Shown here piece by piece: positions 37,905 through 47,736 of a DNA stretch of 50,530 nt (positions are counted from its first letter, which is position 1; the number at the start of each line of letters is the position of its first letter). The stretch lies in contig NZ_NTHN02000039.1 in assembly GCF_002300555.2 (NCBI RefSeq), positions 1 through 50,530 on the forward strand, written 5' to 3'. The translations under genes were made by a program, and so were the position numbers. This DNA comes from Alloyangia mangrovi. Lineage in GTDB: Bacteria; Pseudomonadota; Alphaproteobacteria; Rhodobacterales; Rhodobacteraceae. The notes beneath the pieces are model-generated. The model had not been told where the DNA came from, searched no databases, and saw nothing but the letters and a program-made list of their open reading frames with translations.

Positions 37905-37935
37905 GACCGGCCGGGCGCCCCACGCGGGGTGGCCC

Positions 37936-38877
37936 TCAACCAAACCCGCGCAGGGCTTCCTTGGCGCAGATAAGCCGTGCCAGCTCGCTGGCATGGGTGT
38001 GCGGGATGCCGTGCCAGGCATCCTCGATCAGTCGCTGCTCGGCATGGGGATTCCACGTCGAGAGCTGCTCCATGGTTCCGGCGCGGACCATCTGGTCCTG
38101 CCCGCCCCAGATCGCCAGGACCGGGATCCCCAGACCGGCAATGCGCCTATGCTGCGCCTCCTGAGGCTCCTGCAGGCAGCCACGCAGGCTCGAGAGCACC
38201 GAGCGCACGTAGCCGCGCCGGTCCAGCTCGGCGAGGTGCAGTCGGTCGATCTCGGGCACCTCCGAGCGCGAGTCCGAGCTCTCGAAGACGTTCTGGCGAT
38301 GCGCCTTGGGGAAGACCATGTGGAACAGCCAGTCCCCCAGACCCCGGTGCTGCGCCGTCCAGTCGACGATCGGCGAGAGCTCCGACTCGATCCCCGCCGG
38401 CGCCAGCAGCACCAGCCGCGAGACCCGCTCGGGCATCTCGGCGGCGAATTGCACCGCCACCGTCGCCCCCAGCGAATATCCAAGCAGCGTGACCGGCCCC
38501 TGCAGCTGCAGCGCCGAGAGCAGCTCATGCAACTGGCGGGTCAAGAAGGCCGGGGTCTGCAGCGCGTGCGGGCGATCGGAATAGCCGCGGCCGTAAAGAT
38601 CGTAGATCAGCACCCGCTTGCCCTCTGCCGCGAGATGCCGCGCCAGCGCCTTGAACACGACCGAAGGCGCGGTGAGCCCATGGATGCAGACCACCAGCTC
38701 CCCCGTCTCCGGGCCGAGCAGGCTGTAATGGGTGTCGCCCAGAGAGAGCCGGGCGAATTGCCCCGTGGCTTCGATGCGACGGCTGTTGTCGAGCTTCCGG
38801 CGGCGGAGTTCCCCAATCCCCGGAAGCGCTGCGAGCAGCGGAAGCGCCACCCCGATGGCGCCCAGCATATAGCTCAT
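37936..38877 (-). CDS. Alpha/beta fold hydrolase
   Basis: A 313-residue esterase- or lipase-like hydrolase with nucleophile Ser135 in GYSLG, an oxyanion-hole HGLTAP, the YDLYGRGYSDRP strand and a late HGIPHTH histidine. A short hydrophobic N-terminus (residues 4-20) could anchor it in the membrane. It is the last gene of the operon fghA-DUF188-HAD-hydrolase and overlaps the HAD gene by four bases. Confidence 0.9.
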   Translation of the reverse strand: MSYMLGAIGVALPLLAALPGIGELRRRKLDNSRRIEATGQFARLSLGDTHYSLLGPETGELVVCIHGLTAPSVVFKALARHLAAEGKRVLIYDLYGRGYSDRPHALQTPAFLTRQLHELLSALQLQGPVTLLGYSLGATVAVQFAAEMPERVSRLVLLAPAGIESELSPIVDWTAQHRGLGDWLFHMVFPKAHRQNVFESSDSRSEVPEIDRLHLAELDRRGYVRSVLSSLRGCLQEPQEAQHRRIAGLGIPVLAIWGGQDQMVRAGTMEQLSTWNPHAEQRLIEDAWHGIPHTHASELARLICAKEALRGFG

Positions 38878-39494
38878 GCGGCGTCGCGCTCCGGCAGCAG
38901 CCCATGCGCGATCAGGCTGCGCTCCCAGCCCTCCGGTCCCTCGAAGAGATGCACCTGCCAGCCGCGCGCGGCGGCGGCGGCGATGTTGTCCTCGCGGTCA
39001 TCCGTGAACAGCAGCCGCCCCGGCGCCACCCCGCTCTCGGTCTCGAGCCGCGCGTAGATCTCGGCATCGGGCTTCGTGACGCCCATGTGCCCCGAGATAA
39101 ACCGGCGGTCGAAGTCCTTGAGGAACGGGTAGGCCTCCTCGGCAACCTCGAAGGTGCCGATGCCGAAGTTGCTCAACGCAAAGACCGGCACGCCGCGCCC
39201 CCGGAGCGCCCGCAGGAGCGCCACGGTCTTCGGGATCTCCGGGCTCGCCAACTCGATCCAATGGTCGTGCCAATGCCGGATTTCGTCCCGCCACTGCGGG
39301 TACTGCTCGGCCAGGGTGTAGACTTCGTCGTGAAAGTCCTGGCCCTGGTCGACGCGTTCGTTCATTTCGTGAAGATCGACCTCTGCAAAAAGCGCTTTGC
39401 GCCTCTCCTCTCCCAGAAGGCGATCGAAGTATCGCTCGGGCTGCCACTCGATGAGCACGTTCCCGATGTCGAAGACAACAGCTTCGATGGTCAT
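38874..39494 (-). CDS. HAD family phosphatase (YihX-like)
   Basis: A 206-residue HAD hydrolase with nucleophile Asp9 in VVFDIGNVLIEWQPERYF. As in YihX (glucose-1-phosphate phosphatase) the residue two positions on is Gly rather than Asp. Motif II is ALSNFG and motifs III/IV are KPDAEIY and LFTDDREDN. It starts 3 bases after the DUF188 gene and overlaps the hydrolase gene (ATGA). The natural substrate is unknown; a sugar phosphate is likely. Confidence 0.92.
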   Translation of the reverse strand: MTIEAVVFDIGNVLIEWQPERYFDRLLGEERRKALFAEVDLHEMNERVDQGQDFHDEVYTLAEQYPQWRDEIRHWHDHWIELASPEIPKTVALLRALRGRGVPVFALSNFGIGTFEVAEEAYPFLKDFDRRFISGHMGVTKPDAEIYARLETESGVAPGRLLFTDDREDNIAAAAARGWQVHLFEGPEGWERSLIAHGLLPERDAA

Positions 39495-39497
39495 TTC

Positions 39498-39947
39498 CTA
39501 GTCCCCTGCAGCGCGCACCTCGCGCTCTAGAGCATTTAGGAAACGGGAGCGGTCATTCTTTGTAAAGCTCCGGCCTTTCCCGCTCTGGTAGAAAGGATCC
39601 GAAGCGCGGATATCTTGCATCAGGTCGCGCATCGCCAGCTGCGCGCCGATATTGCCGGGGGTGAAGATCTCGCCATCCGGGCGCAGCACCCGCGCGCCAC
39701 CCTCGATGCAGCGCGCCGCCAGCGGAATATCGTTGGTCACAACCACGTCGCCCCTGCCCGCGCGCTCGGCGATCCACATGTCAGCCTCGTCGGGCCCGGC
39801 GGCGACGGTGACCACCTCGACCAGCGGATTGCGCGATGGGCGCAACCCGCCGTTCGACACCAGCACCATCCGCAGGCGGTGGCGGGTCGCCACGCGCTCC
39901 GCCTCCTCCTTCACCGGGCAGGCATCGGCGTCGATATAGAGTGTCAC
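39498..39947 (-). CDS. YaiI/YqxD family protein (DUF188)
   Basis: A 149-residue PIN-like protein: [61 protein letters not shown] and [19 protein letters not shown] are the DUF188 signature. The start is a GTG that overlaps the fghA stop in GTGA. The family is widespread and uncharacterised; a nuclease role is suggested by the fold only. Confidence 0.94.
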   Translation of the reverse strand: MTLYIDADACPVKEEAERVATRHRLRMVLVSNGGLRPSRNPLVEVVTVAAGPDEADMWIAERAGRGDVVVTNDIPLAARCIEGGARVLRPDGEIFTPGNIGAQLAMRDLMQDIRASDPFYQSGKGRSFTKNDRSRFLNALEREVRAAGD

Positions 39948-40774
39948 GCGTAGAGCGCCTCGGCGTGGAACGCGACGTGCTCTTCCATGAAGGTCGAGAC
40001 GAAGAAGTAGCTGTGGTCATAGCCCGGCTGGGTGCGGAAGCTGCCCGCCTGCCGCTTCGCCGCCATCGCCTCGGCCAACGCCTCGGGCTTGAGCAGGTGC
40101 AGGAACTGGTCGTTGCCGCCCTGGTCGATCAGCACCGGCCCGTCAAAGCCTTTCTCGCGCATCAGCAGCGTCGCGTCATGCGCCGCCCATTTGGTTTCAT
40201 CCGCGCCGAGGTAGGCACCGAGCTGCTTGCGACCCCAATCGCTCTGCGTCGGGTTGGCGATGGGCGCAAAGGCCGAGACCGAGCGGAAGCGCCCCGGCAG
40301 CGACATGGCCAGCGTCAGCGCGCCATGGCCGCCCATCGAATGTCCGGTGATCGCCTGCCGCTCCATGTCGACCGAGAACTCCTGCCCGATCAGCGCCGGC
40401 AGCTCTTCGGCCACGTAGTCCCACATGCGGAAATGCGGCGCCCAGGGCGTTTCGGTGGCGTTGACGTAGAAGCCCGCGCCCTTGCCGAGGTCATAGGCCT
40501 CGTCATCGGCCACGCCCTCGCCGCGCGGCGAGGTGTCGGGGAAGACCAGCGCCACGCCCGCCTCGGCGGCCCAGGCCTGCGCCCCGGCCTTGGTCATGGC
40601 ATTCTCGTGGGTGCAGGTGAGCCCCGAGAGATACCACAGCACCGGCACCTCCATGTCCTTGGCGATCTCGGGCAGGAAGAGCCCGAAGGTCATGTCGCAG
40701 GCGCAGGCCTCGGAGGCGTGGCTGTAGACGCCCTGCACGCCGCCGAAGCAGCGGTTCTTGGATTTGGTTTCCAT
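39944..40774 (-). CDS. fghA: S-formylglutathione hydrolase
   Basis: This enzyme hydrolyses S-formylglutathione to formate and glutathione, the second step of glutathione-dependent formaldehyde detoxification. The 276-residue length is normal. The nucleophile Ser146 sits in GHSMGG, and [16 protein letters not shown] and [12 protein letters not shown] carry other esterase D hallmarks, the latter with the catalytic His. The ATG at 40774 has AGGAG 5 bases upstream; the frame upstream is shadow. The usual partner adhC is not nearby. Confidence 0.95.
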   Translation of the reverse strand: METKSKNRCFGGVQGVYSHASEACACDMTFGLFLPEIAKDMEVPVLWYLSGLTCTHENAMTKAGAQAWAAEAGVALVFPDTSPRGEGVADDEAYDLGKGAGFYVNATETPWAPHFRMWDYVAEELPALIGQEFSVDMERQAITGHSMGGHGALTLAMSLPGRFRSVSAFAPIANPTQSDWGRKQLGAYLGADETKWAAHDATLLMREKGFDGPVLIDQGGNDQFLHLLKPEALAEAMAAKRQAGSFRTQPGYDHSYFFVSTFMEEHVAFHAEALYA

Positions 40775-40869
40775 GGGCACTCCTGTCTGGGTTTTCTGCG
40801 CCGGTTCCGGTTCGGCCCAAGGGCTACCCTGTCGGGGCGCCGCCGCGCAAGCGAAAGACGGGTTGTGGC

Positions 40870-41796
40870 TCAGGGATGCACCCAGGCGATCACCGCGCTG
40901 ACGGTGACGATGCTCGCGACGGTCGAGATCAGGATCGCCGCCGAGACCCGCTGCGGCGCGATGCCGTAATGCTGCGCCAGGATAAAGACGTTGCCCGCCA
41001 CCGGCAGCGCTGCCGCCGAGACCATCACCGCCGCCTGGTAGCTGGTCACCGGGAAGAGGAAGAAGGCGCCGATGCCGACAAGGGCCGGATGCAGCACCAG
41101 CTTGCAAACGCTCAGCCAGCCCGCCACCGCCAGCCGCTCGGCACTCTTCGAGGCCAGCGAGGCACCGATGGCGAAAAGCGCGCCCGGCGTTGCGGCATTG
41201 CCGAGGATGGTCAGGAATTCGGTGACCGGCGCGGGCAAGGGGATCCCCGATGCCGACACGCAGAGCCCTGCGGCGATCGAGACGATCATCGGGTTCTGCA
41301 CCAACCCCAGCCCGACCCGCTTCAGCGTGGCGGGCGTAAGCCGCCCTTCACGCGAACCGGTGACGAGGATGACCAGCAGCGTCGAGAAGACGATGAGGTC
41401 GATCGACAGCATCAGGATGATCGGCCCCACCGCCGCCTGCCCCAGCAGCACCGCCAGCATGGGTACCCCGAGAAAGCCGGTGTTGCCGATGGCCGCGCAT
41501 TGCGCCTCGATGGCGGTGGTCTGCACATCCTGCCGCCGCAGCAGGCCCACCACGGTCGCCACGGCATAGACCGCGGCGGTGCCGAACAGATAAGCCGAAG
41601 CCACGCGCGGATCGAAGATCTCGGAGATCGACAGCGTCGCGGAAAAGCGGAAGAGCATCGCGGAAAGGGCGAAATAGAAGACGAAGCGGGTGATCGCCGC
41701 CACCGACTGCTCGGAAAAGAACCGGATCCGCGCGGCCCCGTAGCCGAGGCCGATCAGCGCGAAGAACGGCAATACCTTGAGAAAGACGGCGAGCAT
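40870..41796 (-). CDS. AEC family transporter (auxin efflux carrier-like)
   Basis: A 308-residue membrane protein with about ten hydrophobic helices, the duplicated five-helix AEC fold, with FALIGLGYGAARIRFFSEQSV at the start and GNTGFLGVPML near residue 104. Members export malonate, malate or other organic acids. It is read in the same direction as fghA, 95 bases before it. Confidence 0.92.
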   Translation of the reverse strand: MLAVFLKVLPFFALIGLGYGAARIRFFSEQSVAAITRFVFYFALSAMLFRFSATLSISEIFDPRVASAYLFGTAAVYAVATVVGLLRRQDVQTTAIEAQCAAIGNTGFLGVPMLAVLLGQAAVGPIILMLSIDLIVFSTLLVILVTGSREGRLTPATLKRVGLGLVQNPMIVSIAAGLCVSASGIPLPAPVTEFLTILGNAATPGALFAIGASLASKSAERLAVAGWLSVCKLVLHPALVGIGAFFLFPVTSYQAAVMVSAAALPVAGNVFILAQHYGIAPQRVSAAILISTVASIVTVSAVIAWVHP

Positions 41797-41825
41797 GAAC
41801 CGGGGTCAGATGGCCCGTCGGGCGC

Positions 41826-42020
41826 TCAGACCTTGCCCTCGAAATCCCGGCCCTCAAAATCCTTGTGCACGTAGCGCGCATCGCAATAGGGGCATTCGAC
41901 GACGCCGGTCTCATGCGGCAGCGAAAGCCAGACGCGCGGGTGTCCCAGAGCCCCCTCGCCGCCGTCACAGGCGATGCGGTAGCTGTCGACGATTTTGGTC
42001 TCGGGCGCCTCGGTGGCCAT
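41826..42020 (-). CDS. Zinc-finger CHCC domain protein (NDUFS6-like)
   Basis: A 64-residue protein with a CHCC zinc site: Cys18 (RIACDGG), His27 (GHPRVWL), Cys43 and Cys46 (VECPYCDARY). This is the domain of the NDUFS6 accessory subunit of mitochondrial complex I, whose homologues occur in alphaproteobacteria such as Paracoccus. It may thus be a complex I subunit or assembly factor. It is read 29 bases before the AEC gene. Confidence 0.9.
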   Translation of the reverse strand: MATEAPETKIVDSYRIACDGGEGALGHPRVWLSLPHETGVVECPYCDARYVHKDFEGRDFEGKV

Positions 42021-42094
42021 GCTCCGGTTCCCTTTTCACTGGCTTTGCACTACCTGCGTTATGAGACAAGTAAGGCACGGGAGCAAGGCTCGGC

Positions 42095-43021
42095 ATGAGT
42101 GATGACGCGATCCGCATCGAGGGGCTGCGAAAGACCTACGCAAGCGGCAAGCAGGCGCTGAAAGGCATCGACCTAAACGTGCCCCGGGGCTCGATCTTCG
42201 GCCTCCTCGGCCCCAACGGGGCGGGCAAGTCGACGCTGATCAACATCCTCGCCGGGCTGGTGGTGAAAAGCGCCGGCAAGGTGTCGATCTGGGGCTGGGA
42301 CCAGGACCGCAACCCGCGCCAGTCGAGGGCCTCGATCGGGGTGATGCCGCAGGAGCTGAACCTCGATCCCTTCTTCTCGCCGCGCGGCGCGCTCGAGGTG
42401 CAGGCCGGGCTCTACGGCGTGCCGAAGCGCGACCGCCGCACCGACGAGATCCTCGAGCTGGTGGGCCTCGAGGACAAGGCCGAGGCCTATGCCCGCACCC
42501 TTTCAGGCGGCATGCGCCGCCGCCTGCTGCTCGGCAAGGCGCTGGTGCATAACCCGCACATCCTCGTGCTCGACGAGCCCACCGCCGGCGTCGACATCGA
42601 GCTGCGGCAGATGCTCTGGCGCAACGTGCGGCGGCTCAACCGCGAGCGCGGCATGACGATCATCCTCACCACCCACTACCTCGAGGAGGCCGAGGAGATG
42701 TGCGACGAGATCGCCATCATCAACCACGGCGAGGTGGCTGCGCGCGACAGCACGGCGAACCTGCTGGGCAATATCGACGCCAAGACCATGGTGATCACCC
42801 CCGAGACCATGCCCGAGGTGCTGCCCGAGGCCCCCGGCATCAAGGCCGAGCGCCGCGAGGGCGGACTGATCGCGCTAAGCTACCATGCCCGCGAGACCTC
42901 GGCCGAGGATGTGCTGACCCTCGTGCGCGAACGCGGCATCCGCCTGCGCGATGTGCGCACCGAGCAGGCCGACCTCGAGGATGTCTTCCTCGAGCTGACC
43001 CGCAGCCGCCCCGCCGCCTGA
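42095..43021 (+). CDS. ABC transporter ATP-binding protein (ABC-2 type, YadG-like)
   Basis: A 308-residue ATPase with Walker A GPNGAGKST (39-47), Q-loop MPQELNLDPFFS, signature LSGGMRRRLLLGKAL, Walker B HILVLDEPTAGVD and a C-terminal regulatory tail. The LNLDPFF segment resembles YadG of ABC-2 exporters. The expected permease gene (YadH-like) is not adjacent: the next gene is convergent. It must pair with a permease elsewhere. Confidence 0.92.
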   Translation: MSDDAIRIEGLRKTYASGKQALKGIDLNVPRGSIFGLLGPNGAGKSTLINILAGLVVKSAGKVSIWGWDQDRNPRQSRASIGVMPQELNLDPFFSPRGALEVQAGLYGVPKRDRRTDEILELVGLEDKAEAYARTLSGGMRRRLLLGKALVHNPHILVLDEPTAGVDIELRQMLWRNVRRLNRERGMTIILTTHYLEEAEEMCDEIAIINHGEVAARDSTANLLGNIDAKTMVITPETMPEVLPEAPGIKAERREGGLIALSYHARETSAEDVLTLVRERGIRLRDVRTEQADLEDVFLELTRSRPAA

Positions 43022-43028
43022 CAACCAA

Positions 43029-43059
43029 GAGGGCGCCGCCCGATCCCGGCGCCGCCCTC
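43029..43059 (+). terminator. Hairpin after the ABC ATPase gene
   Basis: A 7-bp stem (43029-43035 with 43053-43059), extended inward by GC pairs with a bulge, lies 7 bases after the stop codon and is followed by TCTCTG. Confidence 0.6.
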
Positions 43060-43106
43060 TCTGCGAAGCTCCGGCAGGAGCGCCGCGCCCTTGCCCTCTT
43101 CTCTTT

Positions 43107-43129
43107 GAAAATACGCCCGCCTGAGGCGG
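43107..43129 (-). terminator. Terminator of the HIT gene
   Basis: On the minus strand a 5-bp GC stem (43129-43125 with 43121-43117) is followed by GCGTATTTTC. I recall this GC hairpin plus TATTTT form as a common intergenic terminator motif in Rhodobacterales. It lies 36 bases after the HIT stop. Confidence 0.6.
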
Positions 43130-43164
43130 TCCCGCCCGCATGGCTCGCGCGGCGGCGCGATGGC

Positions 43165-43533
43165 TCAGCCGCGCTCGAGCATCCGACCCAGCGACCGGCC
43201 GGCAAGGATGTGCACGTGGAGGTGCGGCACCTCCTGCACCCCCTCCTCCCCGGCGTTGGAGATCAGCCGGAAGCCGTTCGCCGCCACGCCTTCCATCTCG
43301 CAGACCTTGCCGATGGCACGGGTGTAGTCGAGGATCTCGGCGTCCGAGGCGTTCAGCGCGAAATCGTCGTAGCAGACGTAGGCGCCTTTGGGGATCACCA
43401 GCACATGGGTCGGTGCCTGCGGGCGGATGTCGCGGAAGGCGAGGCTGTGCTCTGTCTCGAGCACGGTGTCGTTGGGGATCTCGCCCCGCAGGATCTTCGC
43501 GAAGATGTTCTGGTCGTCGTAGCTGTAGGCCAT
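43165..43533 (-). CDS. HIT family protein (histidine triad nucleotide-binding)
   Basis: A 122-residue hydrolase of the HINT type with the triad His104-x-His106-x-His108 (HLHVHILAG). NIFAKILRGEIPNDTVLE and FRDIRPQAPTHVLVIPK are the nucleotide-binding strands. The ATG at 43533 has GAGGG 5 bases upstream; the longer frame is shadow. It follows the DUF5928 gene by 8 bases. Confidence 0.95.
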   Translation of the reverse strand: MAYSYDDQNIFAKILRGEIPNDTVLETEHSLAFRDIRPQAPTHVLVIPKGAYVCYDDFALNASDAEILDYTRAIGKVCEMEGVAANGFRLISNAGEEGVQEVPHLHVHILAGRSLGRMLERG

Positions 43534-43541
43534 GGGAACCC

Positions 43542-45116
43542 TCAATCGGAATAGAGTTGGTCGTCGGAGACGATCTCCCGCGCGAGCTCGGGGGAGATCG
43601 AAAGGAATTGCGCCACTGCCTGCACCTGCGCCTCGCACGGATCAAGCTCGCGCAGGTGGAAGTGGTCCGGAAGCTGCGCGTCGCGCAAAGCGTCGCTCTC
43701 GTGGAGGAAGTCGTTGCGGATCGTCGGCAGCAGCCGCGCCATTGCCGTCTCGGATGTCCGCTCCCCCGCCAACCCGATGCGGGTTGCGTGCCCGGCGAGG
43801 AACGCGTCCGAGAAGGCGCAGTCGATCTGCAGCAGCCGGGTGCTGGCGCGGTCGCGGCAGAAATCCTCGATCAGGTCGAGGTTGCCGGGATCGAGGCAGA
43901 TCACCAACCGGTCGCAGCCGTAATAGTCGTAGAGCATGCGTATCAGCGCGCGGCGGTGGCGGTGGCGCTTGTCCATGGTCGACTGGACGCCGCCGAGGTC
44001 GGGTAATTCGCAGCTCTCCTCGTTGAAGAGGTAGTCGATGCAGGGCAGCCCGGTCGCCTCGCGGATACGCCCGATCAGCCGCTTGGCCACGTGCCATTTC
44101 TTGCTGACCACGATCAGCAGCTCGCGCTCGCGGCCGAGCGTGCTTTCGGTCTCCCAAAAGCGCGGCGCGAAGCGGTGGCCGTCGCGGCCCTTCTCGGTCA
44201 GGAAGCTGTAGAGCGCGCGCCCCTCGCCCGAGATCTGGAACGTCACCCGCTCGGAGGAATAGAGCACCGCGAGCCGCCGCTTCAGGTCGAGCGCACCGGG
44301 GCTGATCTTGCGGGCAAAGAGGTAATCCTGCGCCAGCAGCAGGTCGTAGTGGTCGTTGTAGAAGGTGACCGGCATCCCGTAGTCCGAGAACATCAGGAAA
44401 GTCAGCGTTCGGTTCTCGATCTCGGACCCGGGAACGAGATGCCGCACCAGCGTCTGGAAGAAGGTCTCGTCGGGGATCCAGGTGCCGCGGAAGAAGCGCA
44501 GCACGTCGGGCCGCCCGGCGATGAACTGCAGGATCGCCTCGACCGTGCGCCGCCGCAGGCACCACCATTGCGAGCCGATCATCACCTCGAGATCGGCGGG
44601 GATTTTCCGCTTCAGCCCCAGCCGCTTCTGCAGCTCGAACATGGCGTAGAACCGCCGCGTCTGAGTGCGCTCGTTGAAGGGGTGGCGGTAAATCAGCCGT
44701 TCTTCCTTCCAGCCGGTCTTGATCCAGCCGGAGGAGAAGAAATCGACGCTCTCGATGTAGTCGATCTCGCGCGCGTCGAGCCTTTCGTGGGCGTATTCGG
44801 CGGATTTGATCGCCATGCAGTCGCCCGAGACCATGTAGAAATGCGTCGCGCGCGGAAAGCGCTCGAGCGCTGCCTCCAAGGCATTCAGCGTCGCCTGCAC
44901 CAGCGACCAGGCGCCCCAACCGCATTTCACCCGCCGCGCGAATGTCACATTGGGATTGTCCTCGAGCGCCGCGCGGATGCGGTCGTAATCGGCCTGCGGC
45001 GCGCTGGCATCGAAGTGGATGGCCATGCAGTCGCCAACGGCGGTCAGGCTCTGCGCCTGCTTGATGATCGCCTCGGGATCCTTGTGGCACAGCAATATAA
45101 AGGCAATCTTCGCCAA
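43542..45116 (-). CDS. Glycosyltransferase family 14-like protein with DUF5928 domain
   Basis: A 524-residue two-part protein. Residues 1-270 are a core-2/I-branching (GT14) glycosyltransferase: KIAFILLCHKDPEAI, HFYMVSGDCMAI, SQWWCLRRRTVEAIL and WIPDETFFQTLV. The C-terminal half is a DUF5928-type domain. No ATG is near, so translation begins at a TTG; 45116 gives the conserved AKIAFILLCHK start, and a TTG at 45134 is the alternative. It probably builds a surface or exopolysaccharide. It diverges from a sulfotransferase gene. Confidence 0.88.
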   Translation of the reverse strand: MAKIAFILLCHKDPEAIIKQAQSLTAVGDCMAIHFDASAPQADYDRIRAALEDNPNVTFARRVKCGWGAWSLVQATLNALEAALERFPRATHFYMVSGDCMAIKSAEYAHERLDAREIDYIESVDFFSSGWIKTGWKEERLIYRHPFNERTQTRRFYAMFELQKRLGLKRKIPADLEVMIGSQWWCLRRRTVEAILQFIAGRPDVLRFFRGTWIPDETFFQTLVRHLVPGSEIENRTLTFLMFSDYGMPVTFYNDHYDLLLAQDYLFARKISPGALDLKRRLAVLYSSERVTFQISGEGRALYSFLTEKGRDGHRFAPRFWETESTLGRERELLIVVSKKWHVAKRLIGRIREATGLPCIDYLFNEESCELPDLGGVQSTMDKRHRHRRALIRMLYDYYGCDRLVICLDPGNLDLIEDFCRDRASTRLLQIDCAFSDAFLAGHATRIGLAGERTSETAMARLLPTIRNDFLHESDALRDAQLPDHFHLRELDPCEAQVQAVAQFLSISPELAREIVSDDQLYSD

Positions 45117-45251
45117 AGGATCAGGTCCGCCCAATTTTCGCCCGCTTCTTCACCTTTACCCCGGCGAAGACATTGAACAGGCCGATGTCTTTTGCTTTTT
45201 TGCATGCAGAGGGAGCCCGCGACAAGCCGGGCGGTACGAGGAGCGGGCGGT

Positions 45252-46070
45252 ATGGGATTTCCGGGCACATGGATGACCGAAAGCGAAAGCATGGTCTATC
45301 GGGTTGTGCCGAAATGCGCCTGTTCGACCATCGGCCAGATCATGTACTACGCCGACCACGGCACCTTCTACGACGGTGACATCCATGACGCGACCGAGGG
45401 CCTGCACAAATGGGCCCGCGAGGAGAGCCAGAACCCGATCCGCGCCAACGTGAAGACCCGCGGCGCCTATGCCTTCACCGCCGTGCGCAACCCCTACAGC
45501 CGCATCCTGTCGAGCTTCTTCGACAAGATCTGCGGCATCCAGCGCAATGGCAACCGCTACCGTGGCAACCTCGTGCCGCTGCTGGTGCAGAAATACGGGA
45601 TCGAGGTCGGCGGGCCGGACGGCAAGGACGAGTTCGACCAGATCCGCTCCTTCCGCCGCTTTCTGCTGTTTGCCCGCGACACCATCCGCTGGCGCCGCCC
45701 GATGGACCCCGACATCCATTGGTCGGCGGTCTCGGGGCATGTTTCGACCTTCATCGCGGGCGGCGGGCGCTACGACAGCATCTTCTGGACCGAGAAATTC
45801 GACGAGGGCATGCAGGGTGTGCTGGACCGGGTGCAGACCCGGCATCCGGTCGACCTCTCGGCCATCCCCCGCTTCAACGAATCCGAGGGGCACGGGCCGA
45901 AGCGCGCGCATCCCGTCGAAGACTATTTCGACGACCTGTCGATGCATCTGGTCTACGAGATCTACAAGCGCGACTTCGAGCTCTTCCGATATGATGTCGA
46001 GAATCCGGCGAACAAGCTGCCGACCGGCGAGATCGACCTCGACGAGGTGCATGCCAAGCTCGGCGACTGA
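45252..46070 (+). CDS. Sulfotransferase family protein
   Basis: A 272-residue PAPS-dependent carbohydrate sulfotransferase (sulfotransfer-2 type). The 5'-phosphosulfate loop is PKCACSTIG (20-28) and the 3'-phosphate motif RNPYSRILSSFF (79-90). The ATG at 45252 has AGGAG 9 bases upstream. There is no signal peptide or membrane anchor. It is divergent from the DUF5928 glycosyltransferase across a 135-base gap, so the two probably make and sulfate one polysaccharide. Confidence 0.9.
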   Translation: MGFPGTWMTESESMVYRVVPKCACSTIGQIMYYADHGTFYDGDIHDATEGLHKWAREESQNPIRANVKTRGAYAFTAVRNPYSRILSSFFDKICGIQRNGNRYRGNLVPLLVQKYGIEVGGPDGKDEFDQIRSFRRFLLFARDTIRWRRPMDPDIHWSAVSGHVSTFIAGGGRYDSIFWTEKFDEGMQGVLDRVQTRHPVDLSAIPRFNESEGHGPKRAHPVEDYFDDLSMHLVYEIYKRDFELFRYDVENPANKLPTGEIDLDEVHAKLGD

Positions 46071-46073
46071 GCC

Positions 46074-46676
46074 TCAGACCTCCAGCTCCTCCGAGGGGAT
46101 CATCGGAAAGAACTCCCCCGAGGACCACAGGCCGAACCAGCGCGCGCCGTCGTGATCGTGGTGCGCGCCCAGCTCGACCAGCCGGTAAAAGCTCTTGCGG
46201 TCGATCAGCGCCTCGAGGTTGCGCCGCACCAGGATGTAGGGCGCGGGCTCGCCGGTCTCGGGATCGCGCACAACGCGGATCGGGTGCTCCCGCCCCGCGA
46301 CGGCGAAGTCGCCGACATGGGTCTGGAAGGTCAGCACCTGCGTGCTGCCTTCCCCCTCCGCTTCGAAGTCGATGGCGACGAAAGGCACGTCCTCGACGGT
46401 GATTCCGACCATCTCGACCGGGGTGACGAGGAAATATTTATCGCCGTCTTTCCTCAAGATGGACGAAAACAGCTTCACCAGCTCGAACCTGCCGATGGGG
46501 GTTCCGAGGTAGAACCACGTGCCGTCGCGGGCGATCCGCATGTCGAGATCGCCGCAAAAGGGCGGATTCCAGCGCTCGACCGGCGGCAGGCCCTGCCCCG
46601 AAGCGGCGCGTGCTGCAGCAGCAATGCCGTCAGCCGAAGGTGTCACGTAATTTTGTGTGCGCATTGCTTTTGCCAT
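46074..46676 (-). CDS. DUF1285 domain-containing protein
   Basis: A 200-residue protein of the DUF1285 family, seen in VERWNPPFCGDLDMRIARDGTWFYLGTPIGRFELVKLFSSILRKD and the late RNLEALIDRKSFYRLVELG. The ATG at 46676 (G5 about 6 bases upstream) is preferred over one four codons later. It faces away from moxR with 58 bases between and converges on the sulfotransferase gene with 3 bases between stops. The family function is unknown. Confidence 0.93.
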   Translation of the reverse strand: MAKAMRTQNYVTPSADGIAAAARAASGQGLPPVERWNPPFCGDLDMRIARDGTWFYLGTPIGRFELVKLFSSILRKDGDKYFLVTPVEMVGITVEDVPFVAIDFEAEGEGSTQVLTFQTHVGDFAVAGREHPIRVVRDPETGEPAPYILVRRNLEALIDRKSFYRLVELGAHHDHDGARWFGLWSSGEFFPMIPSEELEV

Positions 46677-46734
46677 TTTTCACCCCCGCGATACACTCGC
46701 TTCGGTAAAGGATTTACGCAAGGGAGTCTCCCCC

Positions 46735-47732
<998 letters not shown>

Positions 47733-47736
<4 letters not shown>

